A stretch of DNA of 6,202 nucleotides from JAAYPI01 sp036734385 (GTDB taxonomy: Bacteria > Bacteroidota > Bacteroidia > Bacteroidales > Paludibacteraceae). The position numbers were made by a program, and so were the translations under genes. Under the pieces are notes generated by a model that saw only the letters and a list, made by a program, of their open reading frames with translations, did no database searches and had not been told where the DNA came from. Shown in pieces: positions 1 through 5,310 of the stretch. The stretch covers positions 1 through 6,202 of the forward strand of contig DAIMYQ010000055.1 in the NCBI GenBank assembly GCA_036734385.1, given 5' to 3'. The first letter of the stretch is position 1, and every line of letters begins with the position of its first letter.

Positions 1-987
1 AAAATAGCTATTATAGGTGGTTCCGGTTTTGTTGGAACGCGTCTTATTGAAAATTTAAAAACATCATATCAAGTAACAAATATAGATAAACAAATGAGTC
101 ATTTTCATCCGGAAGTGACTACTATTGGAGATGTACGTGATAGGGAAGAAATGGTTCAACTGCTTAAAGGACAAGAATTGGTAATTTTGTTAGCAGCGGA
201 GCATCGCGATGATGTATCACCTGTTTCTCAGTATTATGATGTAAATGTTACCGGTATGGAAAATGTATTGGCAGCAATGGATGTCAATGGAATCAAACGT
301 ATTGTTTTTACGAGTTCTGTAGCCGTATATGGGATCAATAAAAAAAGTCCGAACGAAACCCATCCTGCCGATCCTTTTAATCATTATGGCAAAAGCAAAT
401 GGCAGGCTGAATTGCGTTTGCAATCTTGGGCGAAAAAAAATCCACACGCTAATGTAAATATATTACGTCCTACCGTTATTTTCGGAGAACGTAATCGGGG
501 CAATGTATACAATCTGTTACATCAAATATCAGGTGGACAATTTATGATGATAGGCAAAGGGGAAAATAAAAAATCGATGGCCTATGTAGGTAATATTGTT
601 GCTTTTATACAATTTCTTATGGAAAATTATTCTCAAGGTTACGAAGTATTTAACTATGTAGATAAACCTGACCTAACCATGAATGAGTTAGTCCCCTTAG
701 TAGGCAATGTTCTTGGTAAGCATATTCCTAAAATTCATGTTCCTTATGTTGTTGGAATGTGCGGTGGATACTGTTTTGACGTGTTAGCTTGGATTACACG
801 TAAGAAATTATCAATTAGCAGTGTCAGGGTGAGAAAATTTTGTGCTGTTACTCAATTCAGTGCTTTAAAGGCTAAAGCATCGGGTTTTGTGCCTGTTTTT
901 ACCTTGGCAGAAGGTTTGTCACGTACGTTGAAGTATGAGTTTGGAGTCGATTCTAATAAGGATAATGTAATTTTTGAGTCAGAATAA
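1..987 (+). CDS. NAD(P)-dependent epimerase/dehydratase, 5' end outside window
   Basis: Extended short-chain dehydrogenase/reductase of the nucleotide-sugar epimerase/dehydratase type. The frame is open from base 1 and the first residues, KIAIIGGSGFVG, are the first beta strand and glycine-rich NAD(P)-binding loop. The true start must therefore lie at most a few codons upstream; the ATG at 94 is internal, since starting there would remove the cofactor loop. Of 328 visible residues (window numbering), the active-site Ser lies in FTSSVAVYG near 105-106 and the YxxxK motif is Tyr129/Lys133 (HYGKSK). RPTVIFGERNRGN near 156 matches the substrate-side segment of GalE-like enzymes. The C-terminal part (about 220-328) is less conserved, so the sugar substrate cannot be read from the sequence. 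Enzymes of this type usually serve surface-polysaccharide or nucleotide-sugar pathways; that role is inferred. It is separated from the downstream operon by its own promoter and attenuator, so it is probably the last gene of a different unit. Confidence 0.88.
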   Translation, partial: KIAIIGGSGFVGTRLIENLKTSYQVTNIDKQMSHFHPEVTTIGDVRDREEMVQLLKGQELVILLAAEHRDDVSPVSQYYDVNVTGMENVLAAMDVNGIKRIVFTSSVAVYGINKKSPNETHPADPFNHYGKSKWQAELRLQSWAKKNPHANVNILRPTVIFGERNRGNVYNLLHQISGGQFMMIGKGENKKSMAYVGNIVAFIQFLMENYSQGYEVFNYVDKPDLTMNELVPLVGNVLGKHIPKIHVPYVVGMCGGYCFDVLAWITRKKLSISSVRVRKFCAVTQFSALKAKASGFVPVFTLAEGLSRTLKYEFGVDSNKDNVIFESE

Positions 988-1029
988 GTTTCTTTTTTTG
1001 AAAAAAACCATTAAAAAAGTAATAAATTA

Positions 1030-1060
1030 TTTGTACTTTAAAAAAATCACTTTACCTTTG
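1030..1060 (+). promoter_or_regulatory. Bacteroidetes-type promoter of the phe/tyr operon
   Basis: TTTG at 1030-1033 and TACCTTTG at 1053-1060 are separated by 19 bp. This matches the Bacteroidetes housekeeping sigma consensus (-33 TTTG, -7 TAnnTTTG, spacer about 19-21) at every specified position. Transcription would begin at roughly 1064-1068, leaving a leader of about 15 nt before the leader-peptide ATG at 1082. The start site is inferred from box spacing. Confidence 0.8.
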
Positions 1061-1081
1061 CCCCTACAAAAAGATAGCGAA

Positions 1082-1138
1082 ATGAATAGTTTCTTCTTTA
1101 CATACTTTTATTACTACTTTTACTTTAGCAAAAAGTGA
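1082..1138 (+). CDS. Phe/Tyr-rich leader peptide of the attenuator (pheA leader type)
   Basis: An 18-codon reading frame, ATG to TGA, encoding MNSFFFTYFYYYFYFSKK. Six residues are Phe and five are Tyr; residues 4-15 are all aromatic apart from Thr7. This composition is the hallmark of a cis-acting leader peptide whose translation measures charged tRNA supply, as in the enterobacterial pheA leader, although here Phe and Tyr codons are interleaved. It lies just after a consensus promoter and before a hairpin-and-T-run terminator, directly upstream of a phenylalanine and tyrosine operon, so composition and context agree. The stop codon abuts the 5' arm of the predicted antiterminator. No Shine-Dalgarno sequence precedes the ATG, as is normal in this phylum. 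The peptide itself is not expected to have a function. It is not homologous in sequence to a named leader, so no symbol is given. Confidence 0.88.
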   Translation: MNSFFFTYFYYYFYFSKK

Positions 1139-1195
1139 ACGGGTTTTATATGTATGTGATAGAAAAATAAAAATATAATATATGTTGAATCCCGT
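1139..1195 (+). promoter_or_regulatory. Antiterminator fold of the phe/tyr attenuator
   Basis: ACGGG at 1139-1143, directly after the leader stop codon, is complementary to CCCGT at 1191-1195, which is the GC core of the terminator's 5' arm. After one U/U mismatch the pairing can continue: 1145-1148 with 1186-1189, including one G-U pair. Forming this long-range stem makes the terminator impossible. A ribosome stopped at the TGA would cover 1139-1143 and allow termination. A ribosome stalled on an uncharged Phe or Tyr codon (1091-1126) would leave it free. The fold was made by hand pairing; no energies were computed. Confidence 0.72.
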
Positions 1196-1217
1196 CTAAT
1201 AGGCGGGATTTTTTTTT
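1187..1217 (+). terminator. Attenuator terminator upstream of pheA
   Basis: AATCCCG (1188-1194) pairs perfectly with CGGGATT (1204-1210). The stem can continue inward through U1195-G1203, C1196-G1202 and U1197-A1201 to a three-base AAU loop, giving about 10 bp. A run of nine T residues (1209-1217) overlaps and follows the 3' arm. This is a canonical intrinsic terminator placed 21 bases before the pheA start codon rather than after a gene, so it acts as a conditional stop inside the operon's own leader. Confidence 0.9.
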
Positions 1218-1238
1218 AAACTTATACGAAAAACAAAC

Positions 1239-2078
1239 ATGAAAAAAGTAGCCATCCAAGGAATAGCGGGTTCTTTTCACGATATAGCCGCAAAAAATTA
1301 CTTTAAGGGGGAAAAAATAGAAATTATTCCTTGTAACACTTTTAAGGAAGTCTTTGCTGCCATAAAAAAAGATAATTCTATCATTGGTTTTATTGCCATT
1401 GAAAATACTATAGCCGGCAGTTTACTTCAAAATCACAACTTGTTGAAAGATAGTGGACTAAAGGTTGTTGGAGAATATAAACTTCGTATAGAACACAGTT
1501 TGGTGGCACTGAAAGGTCAGACAATTAACGATATATCAAAAGTCTATTCGCATCCAATTGCTTTGATGCAATGTGAGGATTTTTTGTTGGCAAATCCTCA
1601 TCTTTCTCCAATAGAAAGTGATGATACGGCATCCAGTGCAAAACGAATAGCTGATGAAAAGTTATATGGGTGTGCCGCTATTTGTGGAAAATTGGCTGCT
1701 GAAATTTATGACATGGAGATTTTGGCGGAAGGTATTGAGACAAACAAACGAAATTTTACTCGGTTTTTGGTAATTGCCGATCCGTGGCTGGCGGAAGAAA
1801 TGATGGCAGACAAAAAAATTAATAAGTCGTCGATGGTATTTGCTTTGCCCCACGAAGAAGGAAGTTTGGCAAAAGTTCTTTCTATCCTTTCTTACTATGG
1901 GGTGAATCTTACCAAAATTCAGTCTCTTCCCATTATTGGTCGTGAATGGGAATATTTGTTTTACATCAATTTGACATTTGATAATTTCATGATGTATAGG
2001 CAGTCGATAAATGCGATACGTCCGTTTACAAAAGATTTACAGGTTTTAGGAGAATACGAAGAATTTATTAATTCTTAA
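1239..2078 (+). CDS. pheA: Prephenate dehydratase with C-terminal ACT domain
   Basis: Cytoplasmic enzyme converting prephenate to phenylpyruvate, water and CO2, the step committing prephenate to phenylalanine. The 279 residues are a normal length for a monofunctional dehydratase without a fused chorismate mutase. Catalytic-domain signatures are GIAGSFHDIAA (8-18), the IEN..AGS segment (54-61), SHPIALMQC (104-112), DDTASSA (128-134) and the N-x-TRF motif with Thr174-Arg175-Phe176, Thr174 being the expected catalytic threonine. The ACT regulatory domain spans about 197-275. There the usual GALV and ESRP phenylalanine-binding motifs read GSLA (208-211) and QSLP (228-231), so feedback by Phe may differ from the enterobacterial enzyme. 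The ATG lies 21 bases after the attenuator T-run and gives an N-terminus aligned with the family. It is the first structural gene of the operon; the next gene starts 16 bases after its stop. Confidence 0.95.
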   Translation: MKKVAIQGIAGSFHDIAAKNYFKGEKIEIIPCNTFKEVFAAIKKDNSIIGFIAIENTIAGSLLQNHNLLKDSGLKVVGEYKLRIEHSLVALKGQTINDISKVYSHPIALMQCEDFLLANPHLSPIESDDTASSAKRIADEKLYGCAAICGKLAAEIYDMEILAEGIETNKRNFTRFLVIADPWLAEEMMADKKINKSSMVFALPHEEGSLAKVLSILSYYGVNLTKIQSLPIIGREWEYLFYINLTFDNFMMYRQSINAIRPFTKDLQVLGEYEEFINS

Positions 2079-2094
2079 ATAAAATATTTGACAA

Positions 2095-3264
2095 ATGAAT
2101 ATACATCCCGCTGACCGATTGAACGACGTCGCTGAGTATTATTTTTCTACTAAACTGAAGGAAATTGCTCAAATGAATAGTACCGGCAAAAATGTTATAA
2201 GCCTAGGAATTGGAAGCCCCGATATGCCACCTTCCGACAGAACCATACACACATTGTGTGAGGTTGTTAAAAGAACTGATGTTCATGGATATCAACCGAC
2301 TATAGGCATTCCGGAATTGCGTCAAGCTTTTGCCAAATGGTATAAACGATGGTACAATGTCGATTTAGACTACAATACCGAAATTCAACCTCTTATAGGT
2401 TCAAAAGAGGGAATTTTGCACGTAACATTGGCATTTGTTAATCCGGGGGATAAAGTGTTGGTGCCTAATCCCGGTTATCCTACTTACACATCTCTGAGTA
2501 AATTGCTTGGTGCGGAAGTAGTTCCGTATAATTTAAAGGAAGAAAATGATTGGCAGCCTGATTTTGAGGAATTGGAAAAGATGGATCTTTCGCATGTGAA
2601 GCTGATGTGGACGAATTATCCTCATATGCCGACCGGTGCCAATGCAACTGTCGATTTATATGAAAAATTAGTGGCGTTTGCAAGAAAAAATAATATTATA
2701 ATCGTTAATGATAATCCATATAGCTTTATTTTGAACGAAAAGCCATTGAGTTTGTTAAGCATTGCCGGAGCAAAAGAATGTTGTATCGAATTTAATTCAA
2801 TGAGTAAAAGTCATAATATGCCCGGTTGGAGAATAGGTATGATAGCAACTAATCCGCAATTTATCCAATGGATTGTGAAGGTGAAAAGTAATATTGATTC
2901 AGGCACCTTTCGTCCGATGCAATTGGCAGCCGTTGAAGCGTTACAAAATGAAAATGATTGGCACCACGAAATGAATGTCAATGTGTATAAAAGACGCAGG
3001 ACATTGGCAGGTAAAATTATGGATGCAATAGGCTGTCGTTATGATGAAAAGCAAGTGGGCATGTTTTTGTGGGGAAAAATTCCCGATCAATGCCTTGATG
3101 CTGAAGATATAACCGAAAAAGTATTACACGAAGCGAGGGTTTTCATTACTCCGGGTTTTATTTTTGGTAGCAACGGAAAGCGTTTTATCCGTTTGTCGTT
3201 GTGTGCAACCGAAGACAACTTACAACAAGCATTGAATAGAATTTTAGAAATCAAGAATAAATAA
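2095..3264 (+). CDS. PLP-dependent class I/II aminotransferase, probably aromatic
   Basis: Fold-type I aminotransferase of 389 residues, about the usual family length. Visible motifs in order are NPGYPTYTS (125-133); NYPHMPTGA (174-182), the NPTG-type region; VNDNPYSF (204-211), with Asp206 for the pyridine nitrogen and Tyr209; SMSKSHNMPGWRIG (235-248), with Lys238 the Schiff-base lysine and Arg246 a phosphate contact; and RFIRLSL (363-369), with Arg366 the likely substrate-carboxylate arginine. From its place between pheA and the DAHP synthase/chorismate mutase gene it most likely transaminates phenylpyruvate and 4-hydroxyphenylpyruvate to Phe and Tyr. Sequence alone does not fix the substrate; conversion of prephenate to arogenate, or an aspartate or LL-diaminopimelate-like activity, is possible. 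At residue 178 Met stands where most class I enzymes have the Asn of NPTG. The gene follows pheA by 16 bases and precedes the next gene by 22, so cotranscription is likely. Confidence 0.9.
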   Translation: MNIHPADRLNDVAEYYFSTKLKEIAQMNSTGKNVISLGIGSPDMPPSDRTIHTLCEVVKRTDVHGYQPTIGIPELRQAFAKWYKRWYNVDLDYNTEIQPLIGSKEGILHVTLAFVNPGDKVLVPNPGYPTYTSLSKLLGAEVVPYNLKEENDWQPDFEELEKMDLSHVKLMWTNYPHMPTGANATVDLYEKLVAFARKNNIIIVNDNPYSFILNEKPLSLLSIAGAKECCIEFNSMSKSHNMPGWRIGMIATNPQFIQWIVKVKSNIDSGTFRPMQLAAVEALQNENDWHHEMNVNVYKRRRTLAGKIMDAIGCRYDEKQVGMFLWGKIPDQCLDAEDITEKVLHEARVFITPGFIFGSNGKRFIRLSLCATEDNLQQALNRILEIKNK

Positions 3265-3286
3265 AAAAACGAATAACAAGAAGAAT

Positions 3287-4351
3287 ATGAATGATTTACA
3301 ATCAATTTTATTGCCAGGCATAGAGAATAAGCGACCTTTTATTATTGCCGGTCCATGTAGTGCCGAAACAGAAGAACAAGTTATGGAAACAGCTCGCCAA
3401 TTGGCAGCCAAAGGTGTTAAAATGTTTCGTGCCGGCATTTGGAAACCTCGCACAAAACCCGGTGGATTTGAAGGTGTTGGGGTAGAAGGACTGCCATGGT
3501 TAAAAAGAGTGAAAGAAGAAACCGGTATGTATGTTGCAACTGAAGTAGCGACAGCTAAACATGTAGAAGAAGCCTTAAAGGCAGGTATTGATATGCTTTG
3601 GATAGGTGCTCGCACATCTGCCAATCCTTTTGCTGTTCAAGAGCTTGCCGATGCTCTGCAAGGTGTAGATATTCCTATTTTGATTAAGAATCCGGTGAAT
3701 CCTGATATTGAACTTTGGATAGGAGCCGTAGAACGTATTTATGGTGCCGGAATTAGAAAATTAGGAGTTATTCATAGAGGTTTCAGCTCTTATGACAAAA
3801 ATATTTATAGAAATTTACCACAATGGAATATTCCAATTGAGATACGCCGTCGACTTCCTAATTTGCCTATTATTTGCGATCCAAGTCACATCGGCGGAAA
3901 AAGAGAGTTGATAGCTCCACTTTGCCAGCAGGCGATGGACTTGAGCTTTGACGGCTTAATTATTGAAGCTCATAATTGTCCCGAAAAAGCATGGAGTGAT
4001 GCTTCTCAGCAAATAACGCCTGATATTTTGGCATTTATCATTAATACATTGGTTATTAGAGAAACAACTCAGACCACGGAGAATCTTTCAGAGTTAAGAA
4101 ATCAAATAGATGCTATCGATAATGATTTGTTACATATATTGTCAAAACGTATGCGAATTTCACGAGAAATAGGAACGTACAAAAAAGAACACAATATGCC
4201 CGTTTTACAGGCTACTCGTTACGATGAAATTATCCAAAAACGCGTTATTCTTGGCGAGTCGTTAGGAATAGGACAGGACTTTGTAAAGAAAGTGTTGGAA
4301 GCCATTCATGAAGAATCCGTTCGTCAACAAATGGAAATTATTAATTCATAA
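3287..4351 (+). CDS. Bifunctional DAHP synthase / chorismate mutase
   Basis: Two-domain cytoplasmic enzyme. Residues about 15-250 are a type I-beta (KDO8P synthase-like) DAHP synthase, which condenses phosphoenolpyruvate with erythrose 4-phosphate. Motifs are AGPCSAE (21-27), KPRT (53-56), IGART (106-110), KNP (134-136), HRGF (163-166), DPSHIGGKRE (198-207) and EAHNCPE (227-233). Likely metal ligands are Cys24, His201, Glu227 and Asp238. Residues about 265-350 are an AroQ-class chorismate mutase: Arg271, Arg288, Lys299, Arg311 and Gln347 fall at the spacing of E. coli Arg11, Arg28, Lys39, Arg51 and Gln88, so the site looks intact; the Asp48 position is Gln308. Together the domains supply the first shikimate step and the conversion of chorismate to prephenate. 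The mutase-last order is the arrangement known in Bacteroidetes such as Prevotella and Porphyromonas, opposite to Bacillus, where the mutase is N-terminal; in such fusions the mutase domain also mediates allosteric control. No other chorismate mutase is seen in the operon. The next gene follows after 56 bases. Confidence 0.95.
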   Translation: MNDLQSILLPGIENKRPFIIAGPCSAETEEQVMETARQLAAKGVKMFRAGIWKPRTKPGGFEGVGVEGLPWLKRVKEETGMYVATEVATAKHVEEALKAGIDMLWIGARTSANPFAVQELADALQGVDIPILIKNPVNPDIELWIGAVERIYGAGIRKLGVIHRGFSSYDKNIYRNLPQWNIPIEIRRRLPNLPIICDPSHIGGKRELIAPLCQQAMDLSFDGLIIEAHNCPEKAWSDASQQITPDILAFIINTLVIRETTQTTENLSELRNQIDAIDNDLLHILSKRMRISREIGTYKKEHNMPVLQATRYDEIIQKRVILGESLGIGQDFVKKVLEAIHEESVRQQMEIINS

Positions 4352-4358
4352 ACAAAGC

Positions 4359-4385
4359 TCGTTAGAGATTATAACTTTCTAATGG
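4359..4385 (+). other. Intercistronic stem-loop before tyrA
   Basis: Within the longest gap of the operon (56 bases), 4359-4368 can pair with 4376-4385 as ten consecutive pairs, three of them G-U, around a seven-base loop. No T-run follows, so it does not look like a terminator. It could be a weak RNA-stability or processing element, or chance in AT-rich DNA. Confidence 0.3.
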
Positions 4386-4407
4386 ACGAATTTAATTTGA
4401 AACAAAA

Positions 4408-5181
4408 ATGAAAATTTTGATTTTGGGAGCCGGAAAAATGGGAACATTTTTTACCGATGTCCTTTGTACCCAACATGAAGTAGCTTTGTTTGATGTGAAT
4501 CCGCATAATTTGCGTTTTGTCTTCAATACGTATCGTTTGACAAAATATGACGAAATTCAGGCGTTCAAACCTGAGTTGGTGATTAATGCCGTAACATTAA
4601 AATATACCATTGAAGCTTTCAAAGCTGTTATTCCATATTTGCCCAAAGAATGTATTTTGTCTGATATTGCTTCTGTGAAAACAGGATTGCAAGAATTTTA
4701 CGAATCTACCAACATGCGTTATGTGTCCAGTCACCCCATGTTTGGACCTACTTTTGCCAATTTGGAAGACTTAAGTTCACAAAGTGCTATTATCATTTCG
4801 GAATCAGACCATATGGGAAAAGCATTTTTTAAAGATCTTTATCATAGTTTAAAATTGCAGATATTTGAATATACTTTTTCGCAACACGACGAAACGATAG
4901 CTTATTCTTTGTCCATTCCATTTGCATCTACCATCGTTTTTGCTGCTGTAATGAAGCACCAAGATGCTCCGGGTACTACTTTCAAACGCCACATGGCAAT
5001 TGCCCGAGGGTTGTTTTCCGAAGACGATTATTTGCTTTCGGAAATACTTTTTAATCCGTATACTCCCGGTCAAGTACAAAAAATACGTGAAGAACTGAAG
5101 TTTTTGCTTGATATTATTGAGAAGAAAGATGTTTCGGCTATGCAGTCCTATTTGAAGAAATTACGTCAAAATATTGAATAG
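4408..5181 (+). CDS. tyrA: Prephenate dehydrogenase, short form without ACT domain
   Basis: Oxidatively decarboxylates prephenate to 4-hydroxyphenylpyruvate, the tyrosine branch. The N-terminal Rossmann domain has ILGAGKMG (5-12) and an acidic residue, Asp29, after the second strand, which favours NAD over NADP. SDIASVK (85-91) and SSHPMFGPT (107-115) follow, with His109 the expected catalytic histidine. The C-terminal helical domain includes HDETIAY (160-166). At 257 residues it is a minimal enzyme, with neither a fused chorismate mutase as in E. coli TyrA nor a C-terminal ACT domain as in Bacillus. The conserved SHxPH part of the HDxxxAxxSHxPH motif reads L-S-I-P-F (168-172), so substrate contacts are altered; arogenate as a substrate cannot be excluded. 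It is the last gene of the operon, with a strong terminator starting 20 bases after its stop. With no ACT domain, its control is expected to come from the operon's attenuator and from upstream enzymes. Confidence 0.92.
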   Translation: MKILILGAGKMGTFFTDVLCTQHEVALFDVNPHNLRFVFNTYRLTKYDEIQAFKPELVINAVTLKYTIEAFKAVIPYLPKECILSDIASVKTGLQEFYESTNMRYVSSHPMFGPTFANLEDLSSQSAIIISESDHMGKAFFKDLYHSLKLQIFEYTFSQHDETIAYSLSIPFASTIVFAAVMKHQDAPGTTFKRHMAIARGLFSEDDYLLSEILFNPYTPGQVQKIREELKFLLDIIEKKDVSAMQSYLKKLRQNIE

Positions 5182-5200
5182 TATATGTGTTTAATTTTAA

Positions 5201-5245
5201 CAGAATCCATGAAAACTCGCTTTTTTCATGGATTTTGTTTGTTTT
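5201..5245 (+). terminator. Intrinsic terminator of the phe/tyr operon
   Basis: AATCCATGAAAA (5204-5215) is perfectly complementary to 5223-5234, with a seven-base loop. C5201-G5237, A5202-T5236 and a G-U pair extend the stem to 15 bp. A T-rich tail (TTTGTTTTT) follows. It sits 20 bases past the tyrA stop codon and marks the 3' end of the operon transcript. Confidence 0.88.
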
Positions 5246-5269
5246 TAAAGTTTTTTGTCTTTAACTTCG
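5238..5269 (+). promoter_or_regulatory. Candidate Bacteroidetes promoter for the secreted-protein gene
   Basis: TTTG at 5238-5241 and TAACTTCG at 5262-5269 are 20 bp apart. The second box differs from TAnnTTTG at one position. The -33 element lies within the T-rich tail of the preceding terminator. Transcription would start near 5273-5277, about 35 bases before the ATG at 5311. A second TTTG at 5254-5257 has no matching -7 box at the right distance. Confidence 0.5.
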
Positions 5270-5310
5270 ATGCACAGAACAAAATGTAATAACCCCTAAA
5301 ACTATAAAAT

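Noticed and set aside
217..447. Minus-strand reading frame of 76 codons inside the epimerase gene
   Set aside because: It lies fully within a well-supported gene on the other strand and has no recognisable motif, promoter or terminator. The minus-strand frames at 1662-1853, 2480-2683, 3087-3305, 3244-3624, 4849-5079 and 5485-5697 are rejected for the same reason.
94..987. Epimerase gene starting at the ATG at 94
   Set aside because: The same frame is open from base 1 and bases 1-36 encode the conserved first strand and GGSGFVG cofactor loop, so the gene is cut by the window edge and the ATG at 94 is internal.
988..1009. T-run/A-run hairpin after the epimerase stop as a terminator
   Set aside because: The possible stem is almost entirely A-U with a mismatch, has one G-C pair and no T-tail; no terminator can be supported in 988-1029.
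1139..1217. Riboswitch or T-box as the explanation of the pheA leader
   Set aside because: There is no T-box specifier or conserved T-box sequence and no room for an aptamer; the aromatic leader ORF and the two mutually exclusive stems explain the region fully.
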